Numbered from the stretch's first letter, positions 1-9,909 are shown. The stretch: 64,000 nucleotides of DNA from Pseudomonas oryzicola (GCF_014269185.2 NZ_JABWRZ020000001.1:2009001-2073000), one strand, 5' to 3'. Translations and numbers: made by a program. The notes: generated by a model not told the origin, from the letters alone.

Positions 1-983
1 ATATCCTGGAACACTGGGCGGCGGATGTTGAAGATGAAGCCCTGCATGCCGGTGGGATTGCCGTTGGGCAGCTCTTCCTTGATCAGGCGGCCGTCACGTA
101 CGGCCGGTATGTCGTACGCGGTGGCCCAGTTCTTCGCGCTGACCTCCAGCGCATAGTCGAACGCCCCTGCCTTCAATGCTTCGAGGGCGACCGTGGTGTC
201 GCGGTAGGAATCGAAGGTCATCACATCGAAGTTGTAGAAGCCGCGGTTGATCGGCAGGTCCTTGGCCCAGTAATCCTTGACTCGCTCGTAGCGCACCGAG
301 CGCCCGGCTTTCACTTCGGCGACCTTGTACGGGCCGCTGCCCAGCGGGATTTCCAGGTTGCCGCGGTTGAATTCGCGGGTTTCGTACCAGTGCTTGGGCA
401 GTACCGGCAGCTGGCCGAGAATAAGCGGCAGCTCGCGGTTGTTGCGGTGCTTGAAGCGGAACAGCACCTTCAGCGGGTCTTCGGCGACCACTTCGGCAAC
501 GTCGGAGTAATACTGGCGGTACAGCGGCGCACCGTCCTTGATCAGGGCGTTGAAGGTGAATACCACGTCGTCGGCGCGCATCGGGTGGCCGTCGTGGAAG
601 CGTGCTTCGGGGCGCAGGTAGAAACGCACCCAGCTGTTGTCCGGGGCCTTCTCGATCTTGCCGGCCACCAGGCCGTATTCGGTGAACGGCTCATCCTGGC
701 TCTGGCGCATCAGGGTGTCGTAGATGATGCTGATGTTCTCGGCCGACACGCCCTTGTTGATGAACGGGTTGAGGCTGTCGAAGCCGCCGAAGCTGGATTG
801 GCGGAAGGTGCCGCCCTTGGGCGCGTCGGGGTTGACGTAGTCGAAGTGCTTGAAGTCGGCCGGGTATTTGGCTGGCTCGTCGTACAGGGTGAGTGCGTGT
901 TGCGGTGCGGCCAGGGCGGGAAGGCTCAGGCAGGCAAGCAACAGGCTGCCGGCCAGCCGGCGCAGGCGGTGCGTTGGCATCAT
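1..983 (-). CDS. Npp/Yej-type ABC transporter substrate-binding protein, second of a tandem pair (C-terminus off window)
   Basis: Periplasmic solute-binding protein (SBP family 5) expected to deliver oligopeptides or peptide-nucleoside compounds to an inner-membrane ABC importer. The reading frame starts at ATG 983 with a signal peptide (Arg-rich start, then a Leu/Ala core ending about residue 25) and runs off the left edge, so only about 327 residues are visible. Family motifs include the YVNPDAPKGG segment near residue 45 and the GSGPYKV segment near residue 220. Its ATG overlaps the stop of the upstream gene in an ATGA arrangement, so the two are translationally coupled. The neighbourhood (two SBPs next to mltD and gloB) matches the P. 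aeruginosa nppA1-nppA2 arrangement as I recall it; the permease and ATPase genes would lie beyond the left edge. Family call is sure; substrate is inference. Confidence 0.85.
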   Translation of the reverse strand, partial: MMPTHRLRRLAGSLLLACLSLPALAAPQHALTLYDEPAKYPADFKHFDYVNPDAPKGGTFRQSSFGGFDSLNPFINKGVSAENISIIYDTLMRQSQDEPFTEYGLVAGKIEKAPDNSWVRFYLRPEARFHDGHPMRADDVVFTFNALIKDGAPLYRQYYSDVAEVVAEDPLKVLFRFKHRNNRELPLILGQLPVLPKHWYETREFNRGNLEIPLGSGPYKVAEVKAGRSVRYERVKDYWAKDLPINRGFYNFDVMTFDSYRDTTVALEALKAGAFDYALEVSAKNWATAYDIPAVRDGRLIKEELPNGNPTGMQGFIFNIRRPVFQD

Positions 984-2809
984 TGGGCTTTCTCCGAAGT
1001 CTTGATCCACCAGCTGTTCAGCCCGAGGGTGTAGGGCGGCGTGGTGACAAAAGCGAACCGGTTGCGGTAGGCCAGGCGATGATTATCGAGGTACCAGTTG
1101 GGGATCATGTAGTAGTGCCATGAGAGCACGCGGTCCAGGGCGCGGGCGGCAGCCACCTGGTCATCGCGGGTGCGGGCGGCGAGCAGGGTGTCGAGCAGGT
1201 GGTCGACCACCGGGTCGCGGACCCCAGCATAGTTCTTGCTGCCCTTGGTCGTGGCCTGGCTGGAGTGGAAGTACAGCCATTGTTCAAGGCCAGGGCTCAG
1301 GGTCTGGTTCAGGGTCATCAGGATCATGTCGAAATCGAACTGGTCCAGGCGCTGTTTGTACTGGGCGCGGTCGACGGTACGCAAATGTGCATCGATGCCG
1401 ATGCTGGCCAGGTTTTCCACATAAGGCTGCAGGATGCGTTCAAGGTTGGGGTTAACCAACAGCAGCTCCATGCGCAGTTGCTGGCCCTTGCTGTCGACCA
1501 GGCGCTGGCCATCGAGCTTCCAGCCGGCTTCGGCGAGCAGGCCGAGGGCCTGGCGCAGGGTCTGGCGGCCGATGCCGCGGCCATCGGTCTGGCTGACCTT
1601 GTACGGTTCGCTGAACAGCCTGGCCGGCAACTGGTCGCGGAACGGTGCCAGCAGCAGCCATTCCTTGCCGGTGGGCAGGCCGCTGGCGGTGAAATCGCTG
1701 TTGGGGTAGTAACTGGTCGAGCGGCGGTAGGCGCCGCTGAACAGCGCGCGGTTGGTCCACTCGAAGTCGAGCATCAGCCCCAATGCCTGGCGCACCCGTG
1801 GGTCGCTGAAGGTCGCCCGCCGGCTGTTCATGAACAAGCCCTGGGTCTGGGTCGGGATGCGGTGCGGGATCTGCGCCTTGATCACCTCGCCACGGCGCAC
1901 GGCGGGGAAGTTGTAACCGTTGGCCCAGTTCTTTGCCTGGTGCTCGATATAGATGTCGAACTCGCCGGCCTTGAACGCTTCGAAGGCCACGGTGGCATCG
2001 CGATAGAACTCATATTCGACGCGGTTGAAGTTGTACTTGCCACGGTTCACCGCCAGGTCCTTGCCCCAGTAGTTCTTCACCCGCTCGAACACCAGCCGGC
2101 GCCCGGGCTGGACCTCGGTGATGCGGTAGGGGCCGCTGCCCAGCGGCGGCTCGAAGGTAGTGGCCTTGAAGTCGCGCGTTTGCCAGTAGTGCCTGGGCAG
2201 CACCGGCATCTCGCCCAGGCGCAGGATCAGCAGGGGGTTGCCGGCGCGCTTGAACACGAAGCGGATGCGTAGCGGGCCGAGGATATCCACCCGCTGCACT
2301 TCCTGCAGGTTGGTGCGGTAGATCGGGTGGCCGTCCTGGAGCAGCGTGCGATAGGAAAAGGCCACGTCTGCAGAGGTGATCGGCTTGCCATCGTGCCAGC
2401 GGGCTTCCGGGCGCAGGTTGAACACCACCCAGCTGCGGTCCTCGCTGTACTCCACCGAACGCGCGATCAGGCCGTAGCTGGAGGTCGGCTCGTCACCGGA
2501 GGGGTCGTACTGGCCAGTGCCGACCATCAGCGGCTCGTTCAGCTCGCTGATGCCGTATTGCTGGAAGTTGGGCGTGGTAATCGGGCTCGACCCCTTGAAG
2601 GTGTAGGGGTTGAGGGTGTCGAAGGTACCAAATGCCATGGCCCGCAAGGTACCGCCCTTGGGCGCATGCGGGTTGACCCAGTCGAAATGGGTGAATGTGG
2701 CTGGGTACTTGAGCGTGCCGAACTGCGCGTATCCGTGGCTTTCGCTCACCATCGCGGCTGCGGGAAAGCTCAAGGCCAGGCTGAGTGACAGCAGGAGGGG
2801 ACGTATCAA
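980..2809 (-). CDS. Npp/Yej-type ABC transporter substrate-binding protein, first of a tandem pair
   Basis: Paralogue of the next gene downstream; a periplasmic binding protein of the oligopeptide/microcin C type. The frame is open to 2932, but the extra N-terminal residues are hydrophilic and unlike a signal sequence. I chose TTG 2809, which puts a leader (IRPLLLSLSLALSFPAAA) at the very N-terminus and gives 609 residues, close to the family norm. No strong ribosome binding site is visible before this TTG, so the start is not certain. Conserved segments are DWVNPHAPKGG, the WHDGKPITSADVAFSY segment and GSGPYRI. The stop overlaps the next ATG by 4 bases, so both binding proteins are co-translated. 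Two successive SBPs before one permease set is typical of the Npp system, known in P. aeruginosa for uptake of peptidyl-nucleoside antibiotics; the substrate here is not shown. Confidence 0.85.
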   Translation of the reverse strand: MIRPLLLSLSLALSFPAAAMVSESHGYAQFGTLKYPATFTHFDWVNPHAPKGGTLRAMAFGTFDTLNPYTFKGSSPITTPNFQQYGISELNEPLMVGTGQYDPSGDEPTSSYGLIARSVEYSEDRSWVVFNLRPEARWHDGKPITSADVAFSYRTLLQDGHPIYRTNLQEVQRVDILGPLRIRFVFKRAGNPLLILRLGEMPVLPRHYWQTRDFKATTFEPPLGSGPYRITEVQPGRRLVFERVKNYWGKDLAVNRGKYNFNRVEYEFYRDATVAFEAFKAGEFDIYIEHQAKNWANGYNFPAVRRGEVIKAQIPHRIPTQTQGLFMNSRRATFSDPRVRQALGLMLDFEWTNRALFSGAYRRSTSYYPNSDFTASGLPTGKEWLLLAPFRDQLPARLFSEPYKVSQTDGRGIGRQTLRQALGLLAEAGWKLDGQRLVDSKGQQLRMELLLVNPNLERILQPYVENLASIGIDAHLRTVDRAQYKQRLDQFDFDMILMTLNQTLSPGLEQWLYFHSSQATTKGSKNYAGVRDPVVDHLLDTLLAARTRDDQVAAARALDRVLSWHYYMIPNWYLDNHRLAYRNRFAFVTTPPYTLGLNSWWIKTSEKAQ

Positions 2810-2942
2810 GTCGGCATCCGATCCAGAGGCGTTGGGCTTTGATCGGGGTACAGTAACAGCTTGGTGGGGTTGGAAAAAGAGAGGTTTTGAAGGTGGGGTG
2901 GGCGAGCGTGCCTGCTTCTCTCTAACGGGCATGACGCGGTAG

Positions 2943-3082
2943 CTGTAGGAGCGGCCTTGTGTCGCGACAGGGCCGCTCCTACAGGGATAGTGCCAACTGT
3001 AGGAGCGGATTTATCCGCGAAGCAGGCGACGCAGAGGCTGGCACCGGCTGTGCCGGTGATCGCGGCTGAAGCCGCTCCTACA
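2943..3082. repeat. Two REP-type palindromes
   Basis: The first palindrome has 14-base perfect arms (CTGTAGGAGCGGCC at 2943-2956 and its complement at 2971-2984). The second starts with the same CTGTAGGAGCGG at 2997 and closes with CCGCTCCTACA at 3072-3082, with a longer interior containing a GCACCGGCTGTGCCGGTG hairpin. They lie between mltD and the SBP genes, which run the same way (minus strand), and may trim or terminate the mltD transcript. The 2810-3106 gap holds nothing else I can see. Confidence 0.8.
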
Positions 3083-3106
3083 AGGACTGCGTCGTTTCTA
3101 TCGAGG

Positions 3107-4537
3107 TCAATGCGAGAGGTAGACGGTGAGGGTCTGGCCTGGCTTCAGGGCGTGACCGCTACGCGGGTTCCAGCGCTTGAGGTGCTGCATTTCGACGTTG
3201 AAGCGCTTGGCCACCAGGTACAGCGAGTCGCCCTTGCGCACCTTGTATTGCGTGGAACGCTTGCCGGATGCCGCTACCCGGTTGGCAGCCGCACTTGGTG
3301 CATTGCCCCCGCGCAGGGCCAGGACCTGGCCGGCGCGCACGCTGTTGCCAGAGAGCCGGTTCCAGCGCTTGATGTCCTTGACCGAAACGCGGTTGGCCTT
3401 GGCAATGCTGCCCAGGTTGTCGCCGCGCTTGACCCGGTAGCTGCTCGCAGCCACCGGTGCCTGGGCTTCTGCCACGGCGCGGGCGAACACGGCCTTGTTC
3501 GGCTGCAGGCTGACCAGTTGCTCGGGCTTGAGGTTGGACAGGCTGTCGCTCAGCAGTTGCGCTTTTGCGGTCGGCACCAGCAGCTGCTGCGGGCCGTCCA
3601 CGGTCATGCGTTTCTTGTATGCCGGGTTGAGCTGGATCAGCTCGTCCTCGTCGATGTTGGCGAAGGCCGCCACACGCGACAGGTCGAGACGGTCGTTGAT
3701 GGCCACCGCCTCGAAGTAGGGTTCGTTGGCGATCGGGTTGAGGTTCACGCCATAGGCTTCCGGCGTCAGCACCACCTGCGACAGGGCCAGCAGCTTGGGC
3801 ACGTAGTCGCGGGTTTCCTGGGGCAGCGGCAGGTTCCAGTAGTCGGTCGGCAGGCCGAGCCGCTCGTTGCGTTCGATGGCGCGGCTGACCGTGCCTTCGC
3901 CGGCGTTGTAGGCAGCCAGGGCCAGCAGCCAGTCACCATTGAACATGTCGTGCAGGCGGCTGAGGTAGTCCAGCGCGGCATTGGTCGAGGCGGTCACGTC
4001 GCGACGGCCATCGTAGAAGTTGGTCTGGCGCAGGTTGAAGTGACGACCGGTGGACGGGATGAACTGCCACATGCCCGCAGCGTGCGCGCGCGAGTAGGCC
4101 ATCGGGTTGTAGGCGCTTTCGATGGCTGGCAGCAGGGCCAGTTCCAGCGGCATGTCGCGCTCTTCAAGACGCTCGACAATGTAGTGCAGGTAGAGGCTGC
4201 CGCGCTCGCCGGCGGTTTCGATGAAGCTCGGGTTGCTGGCGAACCACAGGCGCTGCTGTTCGATGCGCGGGTTGACGTCGATGTTGTCCTGCAGGGCAAA
4301 ACCCTGACGCATGCGTTCCCACACGTCCTGTGGCGGCTGCTCGGCCGGCTTGACCTGCAACGGTGACGGCTTGTGCTTGATCCGTGCCTGATAGTTGTGC
4401 GCGCGAACGCTATCGGATTCGTCGAGCTGACGGGTGCTCTGGCAGCCCACCAGGGTGGCGGCCAGGGCCAGCGCACTGATTTGGGCCAGGCGCGTCAGGG
4501 CGACGGAATGAGAGGTTCTGCGGCTACGTGAAGACAT
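3107..4537 (-). CDS. mltD: Membrane-bound lytic murein transglycosylase D
   Basis: Lipoprotein that cleaves the MurNAc-GlcNAc bond of peptidoglycan to give 1,6-anhydro ends, acting at the inner face of the outer membrane. The 476-residue product has an Arg-rich start, a hydrophobic stretch and a lipobox-like LVGC at about residues 29-32. The SLT domain (about 110-240) carries the catalytic Glu in the LLPAIESAYNP segment and the conserved AAGMWQFIP and ALAAYNAGEGTV motifs. Two LysM peptidoglycan-binding repeats follow (about 340-390 and 430-476, each beginning Y-x-V-[RK]-K/R-GD). It lies 100 bases downstream of gloB on the same strand, an arrangement shared with P. aeruginosa. Nothing unusual in the sequence. 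Confidence 0.95.
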   Translation of the reverse strand: MSSRSRRTSHSVALTRLAQISALALAATLVGCQSTRQLDESDSVRAHNYQARIKHKPSPLQVKPAEQPPQDVWERMRQGFALQDNIDVNPRIEQQRLWFASNPSFIETAGERGSLYLHYIVERLEERDMPLELALLPAIESAYNPMAYSRAHAAGMWQFIPSTGRHFNLRQTNFYDGRRDVTASTNAALDYLSRLHDMFNGDWLLALAAYNAGEGTVSRAIERNERLGLPTDYWNLPLPQETRDYVPKLLALSQVVLTPEAYGVNLNPIANEPYFEAVAINDRLDLSRVAAFANIDEDELIQLNPAYKKRMTVDGPQQLLVPTAKAQLLSDSLSNLKPEQLVSLQPNKAVFARAVAEAQAPVAASSYRVKRGDNLGSIAKANRVSVKDIKRWNRLSGNSVRAGQVLALRGGNAPSAAANRVAASGKRSTQYKVRKGDSLYLVAKRFNVEMQHLKRWNPRSGHALKPGQTLTVYLSH

Positions 4538-4637
4538 CGGCTGACACAGGTTTCCGGGCGAAAAATTTCGGCGATTCTAGAAACCGCTCCGGGCCGGGTC
4601 AACCGTTGAGCCTCGCTTGCGATATATCTTGGGGTTA

Positions 4638-5417
4638 TCAGAAGGTGTCCTTCCAAGACCTCAAGGCAGCAAAAACAGCGACATGCGAGGGGTTTGAATG
4701 CCCCTTCCATTCGTCTGCTTTTTGTTTAACTAATGTTTCAGAGGTGCGCAGGAAGGGGTTGGTCAGGCGTTCCAGACCGATCGTTGATGGCAATGTGATG
4801 CGATTTTCGGCACGCAAACGGCTAACGTCCTCGAACCGCTGCTGAACGTGCGGGTTCTCGGGTTCCACCGCCTTGGCGAAACGCAGGTTGCTCAGGGTGT
4901 ATTCGTGGGCGCAGTACACCTCGGTCTGCTCTGGCAGGGCTGCCAGGCGGGCGAGGGCTGGCTGCATCTGTTCGGGAGTGCCTTCGAACATGCGCCCGCA
5001 ACCGGCGGCGAACAGCGTGTCGCCACTGAACAGCACCGGCGTTGCCGGCTGGTCGCTGAACAAGGCGATGTGCCCCAGGGTATGGCCGGGCACGGCCAGC
5101 ACCTGGAAGGTCACGCCCAGCACGGTCACCTGGTCACCTTCGTCCAGCGCCAGGTCACGGCAGGGGATGCGCTCCTGGGCCGGGCCACAGACCCGGGCGC
5201 CGGTCAGCTGCTTGAGCCGTTCCACGCCGCCGACGTGGTCGTTGTGGTGGTGGGTGACCAGGATGTCACTCAGCACCCAGCCGGGGTTGGCCGACAGCCA
5301 GCGTTCCACTGGGCCGGCATCTCCCGGATCGACCACCGCGCAGCGGCGTTTGGCAGTATCCTGTAACAACCAGATGTAATTGTCGGAGAAAGCGGGGAGA
5401 GCATCGATCTGTATCAT
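4638..5417 (-). CDS. gloB: Hydroxyacylglutathione hydrolase (glyoxalase II)
   Basis: Hydrolyses S-D-lactoylglutathione to D-lactate and glutathione, the second step of methylglyoxal detoxification in the cytoplasm. The 259-residue protein has the metallo-beta-lactamase fold with the dinuclear metal motif THHHNDH (about residues 55-61), the VPGHTLGH motif near 110, the [13 protein letters not shown] segment near 130, and the CAHEYTLSN motif near 170 that is characteristic of glyoxalase II. Length equals the family norm. It precedes mltD on the same strand with a 100-base gap and is divergent from the methyltransferase gene at 5503, with an 85-base shared promoter region. Confidence 0.95.
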   Translation of the reverse strand: MIQIDALPAFSDNYIWLLQDTAKRRCAVVDPGDAGPVERWLSANPGWVLSDILVTHHHNDHVGGVERLKQLTGARVCGPAQERIPCRDLALDEGDQVTVLGVTFQVLAVPGHTLGHIALFSDQPATPVLFSGDTLFAAGCGRMFEGTPEQMQPALARLAALPEQTEVYCAHEYTLSNLRFAKAVEPENPHVQQRFEDVSRLRAENRITLPSTIGLERLTNPFLRTSETLVKQKADEWKGHSNPSHVAVFAALRSWKDTF

Positions 5418-5502
5418 GGTGCGGATCCGATTCGCCTAGCGTGGCACATGAGGGCATCTTAGCCGCGATGGCGCGGTGCGAGAACCTTCGAGGGAGAGCG
5501 CA

Positions 5503-6276
5503 ATGACCGACCAAGCCTTTGCCCAGGCCGACCCGGACTGGGTCAAGCTGATCAGCCTGGCCCGTGAGTGGTTCAATGGCCCACTCGGGCAACTGATGCT
5601 CAAGGAGGAGGAAAAACTGCTGGAAGAAGAGCTCGGGCGCTTCTTCGGCGGCTATCTCGTTCATTACGGGCCGTGCGCCGAGCCGCCACCCAGCGCCCCT
5701 CAGGTGCAGCGCAACGTGCGCCTGGGGGCGCCGCTGCCAGGGGTGGAAATCGTCTGTGAAGAACAGGCCTGGCCGCTGAGCGAGCACGCCGCCGACGTAG
5801 TGGTGCTGCAACATGGCCTGGATTTCAGCCTGTCGCCCCACGGCCTGCTGCGCGAGGCCGCCAGTGCGGTGCGCCCTGGCGGGCACTTGCTGATCGTCGG
5901 CATCAACCCGTGGAGCAGTTGGGGCGTGCGCCATCTGTTCAGCCATGGTGCCTTGCGCAAAGCCCGTTGCATCTCGCCTTCGCGGGTGGGTGACTGGCTC
6001 AACCTGCTGGGCTTCGCGCTGGAGAAACGCCGCTTCGGGTGCTATCGTCCGCCGCTTGCCTCCACGGCCTGGCAGCAGCGCCTGGCGGGCTGGGAGCGTC
6101 TGGCCGGGGGCTGGCAGGGTTCCGGTGGCGGCGTCTACCTGCTGGTGGCGCGCAAGATGGTGGTAGGCCTGCGGCCGCTACGCCCGGAGCGTCGCGAACC
6201 GATGGGCAAGCTGCTGCCGCTGCCGCTGGCCAAGGTCAACCGCACGGCGGTCAATCCGGACACTGAAAAGCACTGA
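5503..6276 (+). CDS. Class I SAM-dependent methyltransferase, function unknown
   Basis: A 257-residue methyltransferase-like protein of the type always found between gloB and rnhA in pseudomonads. The start at ATG 5503 is preceded by GAGGGAGAG, a good ribosome binding site; an in-frame alternative start farther upstream has none. The core shows a degenerate SAM-binding fold: a hydrophobic strand with [11 protein letters not shown] (about residues 87-97), [18 protein letters not shown] (about 125-142) and a C-terminal region rich in Arg and Pro. No catalytic residues can be assigned from sequence. It is followed by rnhA 13 bases later, so the two are probably cotranscribed. The substrate is unknown. 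Confidence 0.8.
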   Translation: MTDQAFAQADPDWVKLISLAREWFNGPLGQLMLKEEEKLLEEELGRFFGGYLVHYGPCAEPPPSAPQVQRNVRLGAPLPGVEIVCEEQAWPLSEHAADVVVLQHGLDFSLSPHGLLREAASAVRPGGHLLIVGINPWSSWGVRHLFSHGALRKARCISPSRVGDWLNLLGFALEKRRFGCYRPPLASTAWQQRLAGWERLAGGWQGSGGGVYLLVARKMVVGLRPLRPERREPMGKLLPLPLAKVNRTAVNPDTEKH

Positions 6277-6289
6277 ACATGAGTGGTAC

Positions 6290-6736
6290 ATGAGCGAAAG
6301 CGTCGAGATGTTTACCGATGGTGCCTGCAAGGGCAACCCTGGCCCGGGCGGTTGGGGGGTGCTGATGATCTACAAGGGCGTCGAGAAGGAACTGTGGGGC
6401 GGCGAACGCGAAACCACCAACAACCGCATGGAACTGATGGCGGCGATCCAGGGGCTGATGGCGCTCAAGCGCGAATGCGAGGTGGTGCTGACCACCGACT
6501 CGCAGTACGTGATGAAGGGCATCAACGAATGGATGGTCAACTGGAAAAAGCGCGGATGGAAGACCGCGAGCAAGGAACCGGTGAAGAATGCCGACCTTTG
6601 GCAGTTGCTGGATCAGCAGGTCAACCGCCACAAGGTGACCTGGAAATGGGTGCGTGGCCATATCGGTCACCCCGGCAACGAACGCGCCGACCAGTTGGCC
6701 AACCGTGGGGTCGATGAGGTGCGCGCGCAGCGCTGA
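6290..6736 (+). CDS. rnhA: Ribonuclease HI
   Basis: Degrades the RNA strand of RNA-DNA hybrids, removing R-loops and primers. The 148-residue product has the standard acidic active site: Asp10 in [17 protein letters not shown], Glu48 in [10 protein letters not shown], Asp70 in TTDSQYV, and the C-terminal Asp in [12 protein letters not shown]. The [11 protein letters not shown] segment is the handle-side signature of bacterial type 1 enzymes. It follows the methyltransferase gene and precedes dnaQ on the same strand, as is usual for rnhA-dnaQ pairs in gammaproteobacteria, where the two are often co-located. Confidence 0.96.
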   Translation: MSESVEMFTDGACKGNPGPGGWGVLMIYKGVEKELWGGERETTNNRMELMAAIQGLMALKRECEVVLTTDSQYVMKGINEWMVNWKKRGWKTASKEPVKNADLWQLLDQQVNRHKVTWKWVRGHIGHPGNERADQLANRGVDEVRAQR

Positions 6737-6787
6737 GCTGGGGTACAATCGCTGCCTTTGTGACTGATGCAAGTTGGAGCGCCCCGC

Positions 6788-7546
6788 GTGGAGCAGCAGC
6801 AAGATAAGCGGTTCGTCATTCTCGATACCGAAACCACGGGTATGCCGGTCAGCGAAGGCCACCGGATCATCGAGATCGGCTGTGTCGAGGTAATCGGTCG
6901 GCGCCTGACCGGGCGGCACTTCCACGTCTACCTGCAGCCGGACCGCGAGAGCGACGAGGGCGCCATCAACGTCCACGGTATCACCGATGCCTTCCTGGTC
7001 GGCAAACCACGCTTTGCCGATGTCGCCGAAGAATTCTTCGAGTTCATCCAGGGCGCCACGCTGGTCATCCACAACGCAGCGTTCGACGTTGGCTTCATCA
7101 ACAACGAGTTCGCCCTGCTGGGTCAGCACGAGCGCGCGGACATTTCGCAGCACTGCACCGTCCTCGACACCCTGCTGCTGGCGCGCGCGCGCCACCCAGG
7201 GCAGCGCAACAGCCTCGATGCCTTGTGCAAACGCTACGACATCGACAACTCGGGCCGGGAACTGCACGGCGCACTGCTCGACTCGGAACTGCTGGCTGAC
7301 GTCTACCTGGCAATGACCGGTGGCCAGACCAGCCTGTCGCTGGCGGGCCACGGTGCCGACGCCGAGGGTGACGGGCAGGCGGCGGGCGGCAGCGAGATCC
7401 GCCGTATCGTCGGGCGTGCATCCGGGCGGGTGATCATGGCCACTGCCGAGGAGCTGGAAGCGCATGCCGAGCGCCTGGCGGCGATTGCCAAGTCGGCCGG
7501 TGGGCCCTCGATGTGGCAGGTCTTGACCGAGACACCAGCCGGCTGA
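6788..7546 (+). CDS. dnaQ: DNA polymerase III epsilon subunit (proofreading 3'-5' exonuclease)
   Basis: Proofreading exonuclease of the replicative polymerase. I chose GTG 6788 because GGAG at 6776-6779 sits 8 bases before it; the in-frame ATG at 6767 has no ribosome binding site. That gives 252 residues. The DEDDh exonuclease motifs are present: ExoI in FVILDTETTG, ExoII in NVHGITDAFL and HNAAFDVGFINNE, and ExoIII in HGALLDSELLADVY with the catalytic His. The C-terminal part is a variable linker and short alpha-binding segment. It sits 51 bases after rnhA on the same strand. Confidence 0.95.
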   Translation: MEQQQDKRFVILDTETTGMPVSEGHRIIEIGCVEVIGRRLTGRHFHVYLQPDRESDEGAINVHGITDAFLVGKPRFADVAEEFFEFIQGATLVIHNAAFDVGFINNEFALLGQHERADISQHCTVLDTLLLARARHPGQRNSLDALCKRYDIDNSGRELHGALLDSELLADVYLAMTGGQTSLSLAGHGADAEGDGQAAGGSEIRRIVGRASGRVIMATAEELEAHAERLAAIAKSAGGPSMWQVLTETPAG

Positions 7547-7561
7547 CTGCTCGGCTGCGCC

Positions 7562-7593
7562 GGCCCTTTCGCGGGTTTACCCAGTAAAGGGCC
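7562..7593. terminator. Dyad between dnaQ and ldcA
   Basis: Perfect 8-base arms GGCCCTTT (7562-7569) and AAAGGGCC (7586-7593) with a loop containing REP-like CGCGGGTTTACCC. It lies 16 bases after the dnaQ stop and 66 bases before the next start. No T-run follows, so it may be a degenerate REP or a weak terminator. Confidence 0.45.
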
Positions 7594-7659
7594 AGTACAG
7601 ACAACACAGCGCTCGGCTACCCTGAAATGGACTCTATGTCCTTCGGAGGTAGCCGCCTG

Positions 7660-9909
7660 ATGTACAAGGACCTCAAGTTCCCCATCCTCATCGTTCACCG
7701 TGCCATCAAGGTCGACAGCGTCGCTGGCGAGCGTGTACGCGGTATTGCCGAGGAGCTGAGCCAGGACGGCTTTACCATCATCAAGGCCGCCGACCACGGC
7801 GAGGCGCGTCTGGTGGCCACCACCCACCACGGCCTGGCCTGCATGCTGATTGCCGCCGAGGGCATCGCCGAAAATACCCACCTGCTGCAGAACATGGCCG
7901 AACTGATCCGTCTGGCTCGTCTGCGCGCGCCCAACCTGCCGATCTTCGCCCTTGGCGAGCAGGTCACCCTGGAAAATGCCCCCGCCGAAGCCATGAGCGA
8001 GCTCAACCAGCTGCGTGGCATCCTTTACCTGTTCGAAGACACCGTGCCATTTCTCGCCCGCCAGGTGGCGCGTGCGGCGCACAGCTACCTCGATGGCCTG
8101 CTGCCGCCGTTCTTCAAGGCCTTGGTGCAGCACACCGCGCAGTCCAACTATTCCTGGCACACGCCGGGCCACGGCGGCGGCGTGGCCTACCGTAAAAGCC
8201 CGGTGGGCCAGGCCTTCCACCAGTTCTTCGGGGAAAACACCCTGCGCTCGGACCTGTCGGTTTCGGTGCCGGAGCTGGGCTCGCTGCTCGATCACACCGG
8301 CCCCCTGGCGGAAGCCGAGGCCAGGGCGGCGCGCAACTTCGGCGCCGACCACACGTTCTTCGTCATCAATGGCACCTCCACCGCCAACAAGATCGTCTGG
8401 CACGCCATGGTCGGCCGTGACGATCTGGTACTGGTGGATCGCAACTGCCACAAGTCGGTGGTGCATGCCATCATCATGACCGGCGCCATCCCGCTGTACC
8501 TGTGCCCCGAGCGCAACGAACTGGGCATCATCGGGCCGATCCCGCTCAGTGAATTCAGTGCCGAGTCGATCCAGGCGAAGATACAGGCCAACCCGCTCGC
8601 GCGCGACCGCGGGCAACGCATCAAGCTGGCGGTGGTGACCAACTCCACCTACGACGGCCTGTGCTATCACGCCGGGCTGATCAAGCAGACCCTGGGCGGC
8701 AGTGTCGAGGTGTTGCACTTCGACGAGGCCTGGTTCGCCTACGCGGCGTTCCATGGCTTCTTCACCGGGCGCTATGCCATGGGTACGGCCTGCGCCGCAG
8801 ACAGCCCGATGGTGTTCAGCACCCATTCCACCCACAAGCTGCTGGCCGCGTTCAGCCAGGCCTCGATGATTCACGTGCAGGACGGGGCCAGGCGCCAGCT
8901 GGACCGTGACCGCTTCAACGAAGCGTTCATGATGCACATTTCGACCTCGCCGCAGTACAGCATCCTTGCCTCGCTGGATGTGGCCTCGACCATGATGGAG
9001 GGCCCGGCCGGGCATTCGCTGCTGCAGGAGATGTTCGACGAGGCTCTGAGTTTTCGCCGCGCCCTGGCCAACCTGCGTGAGCACATTGCCGCAGATGACT
9101 GGTGGTTCAGCATCTGGCAGCCGCCAGGTGCCGAGGGCATCCACCGCCTGGCCGCGCAGGATTGGCTATTGCAGCCGGGCGCGGAGTGGCATGGTTTTGC
9201 CGAAGTGACCGATGACTATGTGTTGCTCGACCCGCTGAAAGTGACGCTGGTAATGCCTGGCCTGAGTGCGGGCGGTGCCTTGGGCGAACATGGCATCCCG
9301 GCGGCGGTGGTCAGCAAGTTTCTCTGGGAACGCGGGCTGGTGGTGGAGAAGACCGGCTTGTACAGCTTCCTGGTGCTGTTCTCCATGGGCATCACCAAGG
9401 GCAAGTGGAGCACCTTGCTTACCGAACTGCTGGAGTTCAAACGCCACTATGATGGCAATACGCTGCTCAGCAGCTGCCTGCCCAGCGTGGTGGCGGCCGA
9501 TACGTCCCGCTACCAGGGCATGGGCTTGCGCGAGCTGTGTGACCAGTTGCATGGCTGCTACCGCGCCAATGCCACGGCCAAGCAACTGAAGCGGCTGTTC
9601 ACCCGTTTGCCGGAGGTGGCCGTGAGCCCGGCCAGGGCCTATGACCTGATGGTGCGCGGCGAGGTGGAGGCGGTACCGATCGAGGCGTTGATGGGGCGTG
9701 TGGCGGCGGTGATGCTGGTACCGTACCCGCCGGGCATTCCATTGATCATGCCAGGGGAGCGGTTCACCGAGGCGACCCGCTCGATACTCGACTACCTGGC
9801 CTTTGCCCGGGCGTTCAACCAGGGCTTCCCCGGGTTTGTCGCCGACGTGCACGGCCTGCAGAACGAAAGTGGCCGCTACACGGTGGATTGCATCAGGGAA
9901 TGCGAATGA
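7660..9909 (+). CDS. ldcA: Orn/Lys/Arg decarboxylase, fold type I (probable lysine decarboxylase LdcA)
   Basis: PLP-dependent decarboxylase of the large wing-domain family; position after dnaQ matches P. aeruginosa ldcA (lysine to cadaverine), so lysine is the likely substrate. The start is ATG 7660, with GGAGGT at 7645-7650 nine bases upstream; the longer frame has no such site. The 749-residue protein has a Rossmann-like wing domain (about 1-130), the HTPGHGGGVAYRKSPVG segment (about 165-185), the INGTSTANK motif, and the PLP lysine Lys393 in STHSTHKLLAAFSQ. The C-terminal domain includes the YPPGIPL motif that is typical of the family. Arginine or ornithine cannot be excluded from sequence alone. 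Confidence 0.87.
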   Translation: MYKDLKFPILIVHRAIKVDSVAGERVRGIAEELSQDGFTIIKAADHGEARLVATTHHGLACMLIAAEGIAENTHLLQNMAELIRLARLRAPNLPIFALGEQVTLENAPAEAMSELNQLRGILYLFEDTVPFLARQVARAAHSYLDGLLPPFFKALVQHTAQSNYSWHTPGHGGGVAYRKSPVGQAFHQFFGENTLRSDLSVSVPELGSLLDHTGPLAEAEARAARNFGADHTFFVINGTSTANKIVWHAMVGRDDLVLVDRNCHKSVVHAIIMTGAIPLYLCPERNELGIIGPIPLSEFSAESIQAKIQANPLARDRGQRIKLAVVTNSTYDGLCYHAGLIKQTLGGSVEVLHFDEAWFAYAAFHGFFTGRYAMGTACAADSPMVFSTHSTHKLLAAFSQASMIHVQDGARRQLDRDRFNEAFMMHISTSPQYSILASLDVASTMMEGPAGHSLLQEMFDEALSFRRALANLREHIAADDWWFSIWQPPGAEGIHRLAAQDWLLQPGAEWHGFAEVTDDYVLLDPLKVTLVMPGLSAGGALGEHGIPAAVVSKFLWERGLVVEKTGLYSFLVLFSMGITKGKWSTLLTELLEFKRHYDGNTLLSSCLPSVVAADTSRYQGMGLRELCDQLHGCYRANATAKQLKRLFTRLPEVAVSPARAYDLMVRGEVEAVPIEALMGRVAAVMLVPYPPGIPLIMPGERFTEATRSILDYLAFARAFNQGFPGFVADVHGLQNESGRYTVDCIRECE

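Noticed and set aside
2957..4366. 469-codon plus-strand frame opposite mltD
   Set aside because: Antisense shadow; mltD on the other strand has clear catalytic and LysM motifs.
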